This document shows positions 24,421 through 34,137 of a stretch of DNA of 64,000 nt, piece after piece. Source of the DNA: Ilex aquifolium (Eukaryota; Streptophyta; Magnoliopsida; Aquifoliales; Aquifoliaceae); the NCBI GenBank assembly GCA_951799425.1, contig OX637399.1:33453701-33517700 (forward strand), in the 5' to 3' direction. The translations under genes and the position numbers were made by a program. The notes under the pieces were generated by a model. The model ran no database searches, was not told where the DNA came from, and saw only the letters and a program-made list of their open reading frames with translations. Numbering within the stretch: position 1 is the stretch's first letter; every line of letters begins with the position of its first letter.

Positions 24421-25339
24421 TGTGATTCCACATACTATATTTAAATATGGATAATATTACTTAAGAGTATTTCTAAAATAATTAAAATGATGATAGGACC
24501 TTTGAACCAATGTTGAAAGAATTGTCGTAAAGTTTGAGTTTCACGTGTATTGGCTTTTAGGTCAAATTTAATTTCAGATGAATTTAATCTTGATATGGGT
24601 AATTAAGTATTTTGGGTATAAATTGAATCCGGAGATTGAGAAACCTTAGGATAGATATTCATTCGGCTTGTATAACAATCCAAAGGGGTAAAATAATAAT
24701 TTTGATATTTTGGGGACAAATTGGCTTGGGTTTTAAGAAAATTCATAAATCTAAGTAACTTTATGTTAAACATTAAAAATGGATCTGGAATATCGAAAAA
24801 ACTTTGGGATTAATTGGAGATGTTTAGCAGCAATACCGTAATTTTGAACAAAAGATTCCTTTGTAGTCTAATTAATAGTACGCGCGGGAATTTATGGGTA
24901 TAAAACTCCATTTTCACTCCATTTCCCTCATTTTTTCACACATCTCACCCACTTCACTCCTAAGACACCTAGAACTAAAGAGACATATCCAAAATATTGA
25001 AATTATTATTTTATACCTTTGAACCACTACACAAGATATTCCAAGGTTTCTCAACCTCCTGCATTCAATGAAAATGTTATTTTCACCTAATTTTTTTTTT
25101 AAAATATAACTAATTACCCTTCTCAAGATTAATCACTTTTGAAATTAAATTTGACTTGAAAGCCAATATACGTGAAACTCAAACTTCATGATAATTCTTT
25201 CAACAACGATTCAAAGTTCCTCTCACAGTTTTAATTTTTTTTAGAACTATTCTTAAGTAATATTTTCCATATGTAAATATACTATGGGGCCTCACAAGAG
25301 TCCAAACATATAAGTCTTTCATATTTTAGACACTTAGAA

Positions 25340-25700
25340 AGAGGCGGTCCCTGAAGTTACTTCGTGGAATGATTTAAAAGTGCCTTGATTATCAACTTTG
25401 AGAAGCTAGTGTCTGTCGAAAAGGAAAGAGAGTCCAAACATGTAAGACGCTGTCGGTTTCATATTTCAGACACTCAAATCACGTCAATGAAGAAAGAGAC
25501 AGACACGGACCCCGAAGTTGCTTCGTGGAAAGACTTAAAAGTGTAATGTCCCTCAACTTTTAGAAGCTAGTATTTGCCAAAACTGAAAGAGAGACCAAAC
25601 ATGTAAGACGAAGACACTTTTATATTCTAGACACTCAGACTAAGTCAATGAAGAAAGAGAAAGACACAAGCCCCAAGTTGCTTTGTGAAAAGATTTAACA
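25340..25700 (+). repeat. Degenerate ~160-bp tandem repeats upstream of C
   Basis: Landmarks GTTACTTCGTGG (about 25,350), GTTGCTTCGTGG (about 25,515) and GTTGCTTTGTG (about 25,678), with spacing of about 162-166 bp. This is the clearest example of the repeat period in the window. Confidence 0.7.
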
Positions 25701-25722
25701 AGTCGCGTGGCCGTTAACTTTA

Positions 25723-26316
25723 GGGTTCGTTTGTTTAGCGAGATAATGCTAAAAAATGCAACAAAGAAAATTGTTTCAAGTTTCCTATGTGTTTGGTTAA
25801 CATGAGATGAGAAATGGAAAAATTAACCCGCATGCGTAAATTTTTTCATAAATAACCGACTTTTTTTTTCTTTCCAAAAACACAAGAAAGTGGTGATGTA
25901 AAATTTGAGTTTCCATGTTATCCTTCTTTCTTTTAAATATTCTATTATTCATTAATTTTAAAATATTTGTATGGGCTGGGCACCATAGAATTTGTTCCAC
26001 ATGTCTAGGGTCGGACATTGTCTCTAAACTAGCCTAGGAGCCACTATTTTCTTTTCCAACTTTTAAGTATAATACATTTTTTTTATTTTTTTATTTAGTC
26101 AAGTTTAATATTGTTAAGGATAATCTGGACAACTAGAAATTTTTTCTTGTAACTTTCTTATCTTTCATATAATAAAATGAAAATTTTCTAAAACTTACAA
26201 ACTTTTCTTGCTAAATGCATGACTAAACGTATATGTTTTTTCATTTTTCTTTTTGTCCCTTCACTGCCTACCAATTCCACTTTTCATCAATTTTTTCTTC
26301 ATAACCAAACGGATCC
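25723..26316 (+). mobile_element. PIF/Harbinger-like MITE in the promoter of C
   Basis: About 594 bp with ends GGGTTCGTTTGTTTAGCG and (reverse-complemented) GGATCCGTTTGGTTATG. The left flank is TTA; the right flank has decayed to TGA. Confidence 0.65.
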
Positions 26317-26546
26317 TGAAGAAACTAGTGTTTGCCGAAATTAAAAGAGAGTCCAAACATGTAAGACGACAATGTTTTCATATTCCAGATGCTCAAACTA
26401 CGTTCCAAAATATGAAGCATGATGAGATTGACGCAATTGTCTCCTCCATGCATCTTTTTCCACCTCATCACTAGAAAATTGTGATTGTAGGTTAGTGACC
26501 TTGACTCGAGCTGACTTATTCCCTTCACCCCAACTCACTCACTCAC

Positions 26547-26554
26547 TATAAAAG
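26547..26554 (+). promoter_or_regulatory. TATA box of pseudogene C
   Basis: TATAAAAG following CTCACTCACTCAC, as in gene A, so the core promoter is still present although the coding region is broken. Confidence 0.55.
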
Positions 26555-26698
26555 ACCTTTAAGGTACCTTCAATTTGGTAGGCTGTTTACAATTTCCTTC
26601 TTTTCCCTAGTAATCTTTCCGGTGAGAATTCTTCTTGAAGCATTGATCTACAACTTTCTCTTGGACCACTACTTAGATCTTTAAACTTCAAAAGAAAA

Positions 26699-27454
26699 AT
26701 TGAGGTAAGAAATCTTACTCTACTCCATGTTTAAATCAATTTGTGTTGCTTTCTACCATTAAATTTGCTGGGATCCTAATTTTCCCTTCATTTGAACATA
26801 GACATATGCAAAACTCCTAAGTAGATAAAACTTCCAAGAGTTTTTGAGAATTTTTTTTTTGTTTTTTATCCCAGAACTCTACATGCATGGCTTTGAGAGG
26901 TTTTCCTCTAGCTAAAATCAAAATCTCTGCTCAGTTGAACTCTTTAATAATGTCATTTTGTTTACTTCCTATAAATTCAATACATGTTCAGCTACTTACT
27001 CTTAACTGATACATAGGTATACACATACACAATTCTTGATGGGCTTTGGCTTTTGATGTGAACCTCATATCCCATCAAAATATGTGTTGATTCTGTTGTT
27101 CTTTTTTCATCACAGGAAATGGCGTTGAAATTGAAGCTGCAGCAGGACGACAAAGCCAAACAAAAAACTAGTAAGAAAGTCTCTAACCACTCTGGTATTT
27201 TCTTAAAGACTATTTGGTGATCAGATTAATTAAATTAGCAAGAAAACCCAGATCATGAAAATTGAAAATTTCTCGAGGTTAAGTATTTTTGGTATGTCGT
27301 TTTGTAGGGGTTGAAACGATCGATCGTCAATGACAACGAGGAGAAGAAATTGACAGCAACAGGAGAGATAGATGATGAATATCCTCCTCCCATGCCGGCA
27401 TATTATGCCAGAGTTGTGGCAGACAATCCATCAAAATATTGTGTTATTTGCTAA
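26699..27454 (+). pseudogene. HIPP-like paralogue C, start codon lost and frameshifted
   Basis: Exon equivalents 26,699-26,704, 27,116-27,194 and 27,308-27,454. The first codon is ATT instead of ATG. Translation could restart at ATG within exon 2 (27,119), but exon 3 carries a 4-bp GATC insertion near 27,319-27,326, which shifts the frame to a TGA a few codons later. The shifted downstream frame still spells the family C-terminus, ending YCVIC, a CaaX box. Splice sites are intact. Two independent lesions make this a pseudogene, unless a ~33-aa product without CaaX is made. Confidence 0.75.
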
Positions 27455-29330
27455 CTTCCTAAACTCACCAACAAAATATAATAAAAATCTAGCCTTTAAA
27501 TCTTTTAAAGGTAGTGCCCATTGCCCTAAGCGGGCTTTTCTGTAAAATAAGTAACACTGAACTGTTGGATCTCTTTGTATTTGTTGTTGTTGTTGATTAT
27601 TCAATGAACATGTTTTATGGTGGATCGATGCTATCACAGACTATAACAACTATGTAAATGATGCAAAGCCATTTGATAGCACATACCCCAAGGAAAGTAA
27701 AATGATAAGGAGAACGTCAGCTTTTAGTTGGCACTTGGCAGGGGTAAGACCCCAAAGGTAAGGGAGGTCACGTATAAGAGCATGAAACTCTCTACCATAC
27801 ACTCCAATACATACCTCATTCTATAATTTTTCTACTTCAATGTACTTTTTTATTGGCGATTACAATACTGACTTACGCATCGAGAGCCCTTCCCCCGGCT
27901 AAACACCGGGAGAGACCTCTAACCTTCTGTTTGTTTTACAGCTCACAAACGGGTCAATATCAGAAGACTACGAGGTGCACCTCAACATTCCTTATTGACT
28001 TTGAAGAATGTCGGATTTTTGCACTACAATTATTGTTATTTAGACATTATTTTACAACCTGCTTAATAATTATCAGTCCTTAGAATTTGATAGGATGCCT
28101 TCCATACTCGCTAACTTAATCATAGTTTTGAAGTAGTTCATCAAGATATCAAAGGCTTAACTCACTAAAGTTCCAATCGAAAAATGTGCATGAGTTGAAT
28201 CAACTCTGAATTAATTAATATTGTTCAACCATTCCATATTTTCAACAAAAAAACGAGATGTTTAAGTTATTTCTCTTCATTTTTCAATAAAACGGTAAGT
28301 TTGATTTGATTGTAAGTGTTTATTCATACACATAATATGTTAAAATGGAGATAAAAAAGTATTTATTATTTAATTTTTTGACTCCTTTGCTTCTTTTTTT
28401 TTTTTTTTTTTTGGTTTTTTTTTGGGGGGGAGCATTTTCATTGTCCTCAAAACACCCTTAACTTCAATTATTTCTTCTTTTTTATCCGATCTAATCCAAA
28501 TATCCCAAGTATAGTTAAATTCTAAAATTACATACATATTTTTGTATTCAAATTTGAATTTGAATTCATAAAATACCATATAGCTAATATGGATTAGATG
28601 CGGAAAATTGACCAAAATATATCAATTCATATTCAACTCATCAAACTAAAACTCATATATTCGATTAATCATCAATTGGTATCATGCTAATCAGATTTTG
28701 ATTCAGACTATGAAAAAACTCGATTTATTGACCGACCTAGTTCGAGAACTCTTATAATAATGTTTCTTTTATTGTGAACTATTTCTTGACCACATAATTC
28801 ACATCATTGGGTTTAACGGAATCTCTTCACTACCAATGGTTTAATGAATGTCTCCATCAAATGGGAGAAAATTTATTTGTCTTTGCTGTCTTTCAGCTAG
28901 TGGTTTCAACTTTCAAGCACTAAGTAGTAAGTAGTAAGTACTCCTTAAATAGTAAACTAACATAATTGATCTAGTAAAGCACACATATGACATTGTTGTT
29001 TTTTTTTTTTTTTGGCTATTAAGTAGTGGTATCAATTTTACTTATTGACATGAGCACAACACGAACTCCACACAACACGAGATTTAAAATTGACATGACC
29101 AATTGAGACTAACAATAAATGGGTCAAATTAAAGTTAGACACAAATAACACGATTAACTAGTATTATAGGTAGAAAATAATTATTTTATAATTTTTTAAA
29201 TGGTTAATAGCACTTTTAGTTCCTAAAATATATATTTTTTGTCAGTTTAGTTCTCATTGTATCAATTTTATCAATTTGGTTCCTAAAATATTCAATTCAT
29301 GTCACTTTTTTTTTTTTTTTGAATTATAAA
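27455..29330. other. No gene; downstream DNA of C and AT-rich spacer
   Basis: 27,455-28,080 is homologous to sequence downstream of A and B. Beyond it are T-runs (about 28,390-28,412, with a G run next to it) and AT-rich DNA. 29,205-29,310 carries CTTTTAGTTCCTAAAATATA-type motifs, half of a MULE-like MITE of the kind found entire at 55,760-56,127. Confidence 0.45.
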
Positions 29331-29344
29331 GCAAGGAAATATAC

Positions 29345-29760
29345 GAGCCCTAAAGTTGCTTTGTGACAAGATTTAAAAGTGTTAACCCTGTCAATTTTGA
29401 GAAGTTAGTGTTTGTTTAAACTGAAAGAGTGAAAAACATGCAAGACCATGTCGTTTTAATATTTTAGATGCTCAAACTACGTCATTGAGGAAAAAGATAG
29501 AGACGTCCTTGAAATTTCTTTGTGGAATGATTGAAAAACTCTATGGCCAGCAACTTTGATAAGGAAGTGTTTGTCAAACCTAAAGGGGTTCCAAACATGT
29601 AAGACATCGCCGCTTTCATATTCCAGACACTCAAACTACGTCAATGAAGAAAGAGATAGACACGCACCCTAAAGTTGCTTTGGGCAAAGATTTAAAAGTG
29701 CATTGGTTGAAAGAGAGGTCAAAAATGTAAGTTGCATCGTGAGTAGATTTAACAGTTTCA
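29345..29760 (+). repeat. Degenerate ~160-bp tandem repeats upstream of D
   Basis: Three diverged units with landmarks near 29,358, 29,515 and 29,672, containing CCAAACATGTAAGAC and TCAATGAAGAAAGAGA. Same family as upstream of A, B, C and E. Confidence 0.6.
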
Positions 29761-29775
29761 TGGCCGTTAGCTTTA

Positions 29776-30846
29776 GGTGTCATTTGTTTAGCGGGATAAT
29801 GATAGAAAATGTAAGAAATAAAAAAAATTCAAGTTTCTTTTATGTGTTTCTTTTAACATGAAATGGAAAACAATGGAAATATTAATTTTCCAGCATGCAA
29901 AGATTTTTTCGCAAATAACCAATTTTTAATTTTTTTTACAAAAAACACAAGAAAGTGGTGATGTATAATTTGAGTGCCCATTTCACCCTTCTTTTTCCTT
30001 AGGCTTTGTTTGATTAGCGAGAGATTGATGGAAAGTACGGGGAAAGAGAAAAAAATTCTGATTTTTTATTGTTTGTTTAACATGATACTGCTAGAAACTA
30101 AATTCTTGGCCTCACAAAATTTTCTAGTAACATGCAATTCTTGTTTCCTGTAAATTGTGCAAGAAAATATTTTTTTTCTCAAGAAAGCTGAACAAACATA
30201 TCTAATTTCTCACTTTGCCCATGTTTCCTCCCACATTAGTCATTATCTATCGAATATAAATCTCTCTAATATAGATAAAAGTAATATTGATATTTAAACA
30301 AATTTTCTTGTAACTTTCTTGCTTTTCAAACTATAGAAAGAAAAATTTTTAAAATTTTCTTGTACATATTTCATGCTAACCAAATACATAAAAAATATAT
30401 ATATATTTTTTCTTTTTCTTTTCTTTCACTTTACTTTCTACTACTTTCACTTTCTATCATTATTTTCTTCCTAATCAAACAGACCCTTAAATATTTTATA
30501 GTTCATTAATTTTAAAAAGCTTGGTATGGGATGGGCCAACCAGTAAATTTGTCCGAGCTAGGTCGAGCTGATCATTGTCCTATAACTTTTTTGATTTTCT
30601 AATTTTTTTTGGTATAATATATGTTTTTTTAATTTTGATGTTTGGTCAAGTATAATATTAAGGATAATCTGGACAATTATGAATATTTTCTTCTAACTTT
30701 TCTACCTTCAATAAACTAAAAATTGTCTATAACTTTCTTATAAATTTTTCATTCTAATCAAACACAACTAAAAGTATATTCCCTTTTATTTTTCTTTATA
30801 TCACTTCACTTTCAATCAATTTTTTTCTTCCTAACCAATTGAACTC
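29776..30846 (+). mobile_element. PIF/Harbinger-like MITE in the promoter of D, carrying a nested MITE
   Basis: Outer element flanked by TTA on both sides (29,773-29,775; 30,847-30,849), homologous to the promoter MITEs of A, B, C and E but about 485 bp longer because a related element inserted into it. Confidence 0.65.
30002..30486 (+). mobile_element. Nested PIF/Harbinger-like MITE
   Basis: 485 bp; ends GGCTTTGTTTGATTAGCGAG and (reverse-complemented) GGGTCTGTTTGATTAGGAAG; perfect TTA duplication at 29,999-30,001 and 30,487-30,489. Paralogue C has the empty site (TTCTTTTAAATATTC). It is a younger member of the same or a sister family. Confidence 0.75.
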
Positions 30847-31076
30847 TTACGAAACTAGTGTTTGCCAAAATTTAAAGAAAGTCCAAACATGTAAGACGAC
30901 GCCGCTAACATAACCTAGATGCTCAAACTACGTTCTAAAATATGAACTATTACGACAACGACTCGGTTGTCTCCTTCACATGTTTTTTTCCACCTCATCA
31001 CTAGAAAATATTGATTGTAGATTAGTGACCTTAACTCGAATTGACTCATTCCTCTTCACCCAAGTCACTCACTCAT

Positions 31077-31084
31077 TATAAAAT
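31077..31084 (+). promoter_or_regulatory. TATA box of paralogue D
   Basis: TATAAAAT after TCACTCACTCAT, with the family spacing to the ATG at 31,228. Confidence 0.5.
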
Positions 31085-31227
31085 GTTGTCAAGGTACCTT
31101 CAGTTTGGTAGGCTTCTTAAATATTTCTCCTTTTCCCTTGTAATATTTTCGGTGAAAATTCTTCTCGAGACCCTGATTTGCAATTTTCTTTGGAACCTCA
31201 ACTTAGATCTCGAAACTTCAAACGAAA

Positions 31228-31774
31228 ATGGAGGTTAGAAATCTCCCTCTACTCCATGTCTATATCCCTTTTATGCTTCTTTCAGTCATGAATCTTGGTT
31301 CGCTTCTGATTTTCCCTTTATTTAAACATACGCACATGTAACACTTCGAAGTATGTAAAATTTCCAGGAGTTTTTCAGAATTTTGTTGGGTTTTATTACA
31401 GAACTCTACATGGGTGACTTTGGTTCTGTTGTTCTTTGTTCCCTACAGGAAGAGGCATTCAAATTGGAGCTGGAGGATGAAAAAGCCATTAAAATAGTCT
31501 CTAACCTTGCTGGTATTTTCTTAATGACTCTTTAGTGATTAGACTTAATGAACTCTTTGTAACAAAAACCCAGATCATGAAAATTGAAGATTGAAGATTT
31601 CGAGTTTAAGTATTTTTGGTTTGTAATTTTGCTGGGGTTGATCCGATCGTCATGGACAACGAGGAGAAGAAATTGACAGCAATAGGAGGCATAGATCATG
31701 AATATTCTCCTCCCATGCCGTCATATTATGCTAGAGTTGTGACAAACAACCCAAGATATTGTGTTATTTGCTAA
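31228..31774 (+). pseudogene. HIPP-like paralogue D, acceptor site lost
   Basis: Exon equivalents 31,228-31,233, 31,449-31,512 and 31,635-31,774. The ATG is present and the reading frame would be open: exon 2 has a 12-bp in-frame deletion (four codons of the helix) and exon 3 a one-codon deletion, ending YCVIC. However, the intron-2 acceptor is TG (TTTTGCTGGGGTTG) where the others have AG, and retention of that intron brings an in-frame TAG after about eight codons. D is therefore probably non-functional, unless a cryptic acceptor is used. It is in tandem with C, and its divergence from the other copies is the greatest. Confidence 0.65.
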
Positions 31775-32490
31775 TTTCCTAAACTCATTTAATACAATAT
31801 AATAAAAATCAAGCCTTTAAATATTTAAGGGTTGGTGCCCAAAAGGGCTTTTGTCTGCAATAAGTAATACTGAGTTGCTAGATTTTTTGTATTTGTTGTT
31901 ATTGATAGTTATTGAAAGAACAAGGTTTATGGTTGATCCCATCATAGACAATAACCACCATGAAAATGATCTAGGTTATAGATGGCATACAAGAAAACAA
32001 AAATTCTAAGGACAATGTTTGCGTTACGAATCTATTATAATTTATACACAGATTAACGTGTTTATGTTTTAAGGATAAGGTCCACTCTATTGGAGTAGGC
32101 AAAATATACCATATCCGGGTTGGGGTGTGACATCCACCCTCGATTGGCAAAATTCATAGGGATTGAAGATCTTGCCCCATCAAAGTTAATACCGCACTTA
32201 ATTATGACTGGCCTGTGGACATATTCTTCTTTGTACCTCTCTGCGTGCTGGGGTGTCTGAAATCGAGTATTCTCGTCAAAATCAATCTAGACTTCCCCAA
32301 CCTTCGCCCTCTTCTCTCGTCGTGCAGCCATGTCCTCAATTAATTAGTGAATCTAGGTCAAAGTGTAGAGATTTTCCGAATCCAATTGCGAATCGACATT
32401 GGGGTTAGGGTGAGGGAAGACTTTTCTCGTGATCACTTTTCCATATCTAACTATGTGGAATCATCACAAAAAAGAGTGTTTTGAGCCATC
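31775..32490. other. No gene; downstream DNA of D
   Basis: Up to about 31,990 it is homologous to the other paralogues' downstream regions (TTTGTATTTGTTGTT, ATAGACAATAACCACCATG). The remainder shows a short GGGTTGGGGTGTGACATCC stretch of repeat character and no coding signal. Confidence 0.45.
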
Positions 32491-32495
32491 ACTAC

Positions 32496-33304
32496 TGATG
32501 AGCCAAGCCCAAGGGCCCAACTCATGTTACAAGCCCAAAGGCCTAACTTCAAGAGGTCCAGTTAGCCAAACCCGATGTGGTCAACTCGGTCAAGATCATC
32601 AAGCTCAAGGAGCTACATTAGTAAGGAGCACACAAGGTCATCCAAGGACCCCCTGGCGCCCAAATTGGGCGCCTAGACCATCTCAGGCGCCCAGCCCTCC
32701 TCCTCGGGAGCCCAGGTCTCCTCATCAGGCGCCGAGCCCTCCTCCTCAGGCGCCCAGCCCTCCTCATCTACCACCTTGGAGTAAGGGTCGTCCAAAGGCC
32801 TCCTCCTCGCCACATTGGATTAAGGATATCCAGGAGCCTCCTCCTCGCCACGATCATCCAAGAGCCTCATCCAAGCCGCATTGGAAGAAGTCAACCCTTT
32901 GACCGAGTCTCATGGAGAGCACCTCAACGGTCTCATCCGTTGAGGAGAAGCCGCAAGTCCCCACCGGAATAGTTGGGTAGTTGCCACTAAATAGTCCCAT
33001 TCTGTTGGGGAACGACTATAAAATGTAAGCCTCTCCCACACTTGGGGGAGGATGAGATCAGAACACAGAAGGAAGAAGGAAGAAGGCATCACCTTCTACA
33101 GAGCATAAAACTCCTCTTCCTCTCCAATCTGTAACACTCCGTTCACCGGAATCAATAAAATACCGGCAACTCTCTGCCATTCCAAAGTGGACGTAGGTCG
33201 AATTGACCGAACCACTATAAATCCCGTCTCTCTCTACTTTAATTATTACTTTATTTCCAACTTACTTGACTAGTGATGTGCAAAGTCGAATTTGTGCATC
33301 ATCA
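32496..33304 (+). mobile_element. Solo LTR with perfect ACTAC target duplication
   Basis: 809 bp, beginning TGATGAGCC and ending GCATCATCA. ACTAC flanks both ends (32,491-32,495 and 33,305-33,309). It contains a promoter-like GACTATAAAATG (about 33,013) and a polyadenylation-like AATAAAATA (about 33,154), as expected for an LTR. There is no internal domain or second LTR, so it is a solo LTR from unequal recombination. A short GGCGCCCAGCCCTCCTCCTC tandem (about 32,690-32,770) makes the chance Pro-rich ORF seen here. Confidence 0.85.
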
Positions 33305-33982
33305 ACTACAAGTACCCATCCTAATTAGGTTTGGGGGGAACCAATACTTTTCTTTTAAAACGATTGTATTGACTTAGATTCCTAATTAAATATTAAAAAA
33401 ATTGTAGTTTTAATCTTTGAGAAAATCAGGTGTCTTTTCCCCATCCATTCCATTCATCCAGCGTGGCCAATTCAGTTTCTTTCATGCTCTTCTCTTCCAT
33501 TCTGAAATCTGGCCAAGAATATATAATTATTCTAGAGGTAACTAACGTGTAATGGACCTCCCTCTCCAACTAACAATTCGTTGATTGATAATGTTTGGGG
33601 TGTCTCCTCTTTAAGACTTGCTTGCTCTGTATGGAGTACCCTGTGGTTATTTCTGTAGTGTCCATCCTGATTTGCTTGAATCGGGGAAGATGGGAAATAG
33701 GAAGGAATTTTATTACTTTAATTTGATCAATCTTATCTTGACTCCATAGTCCATACACAAATTTTTGGAGTCCAAACCTCAAGACACAAAAAAAAAATGG
33801 GTACAATCCAGTTCTTTACAAGAAAACTTGATACAACCTTAATTACAATACTAAATTCTATCCTAAACTAATATGAAAACTACTATTAATGATGCCCAAG
33901 TCGTGAGAACTGTTATTTCTTGAATTTCAAAAGCCATATTAACTGATCCTGATTCTTCCTTTGATTACTGTCATCCCAATCG
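33305..33982. other. Intergenic, no gene seen
   Basis: AT-rich sequence between the solo LTR and the stop codon of the PAP16-like gene. The part next to 33,982 (minus-strand reading) probably contains that gene's 3' UTR; no clear polyadenylation signal was fixed. Confidence 0.4.
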
Positions 33983-34106
33983 TCAGGAGCTCAAGATGAC
34001 TTCACTGTGAGAATGGCCATCTTCCATCCTAATCCATGACTTAACAGAGAATGGCTCCTGTGTGATTTCCAAAACTCGAGCTCCTCTTGGCCAGTTTCCA
34101 TATCCA

Positions 34107-34137
<31 letters not shown>

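Larger units (their letters stand above)
21640..28080. repeat. Large imperfect inverted repeat formed by genes B and C
   Basis: Left arm about 21,640-24,620 and right arm about 25,080-28,080, with a ~450-bp spacer. The arms are reverse-complement homologous over upstream DNA (for example AGAGTATTTCTAAAATAATT at 24,465 against AGAACTATTCTTAAGTAATA at 25,242 read inversely), ~160-bp repeats, MITE, promoter, exons and downstream DNA. The E-A pair is the same structure, interrupted by the hAT/LINE insertion. Confidence 0.7.

Noticed and set aside
32429..32902. Proline-rich 157-aa open frame
   Set aside because: It starts outside and runs into the solo LTR at 32,496, and its Pro-rich part is a short tandem repeat of the LTR.
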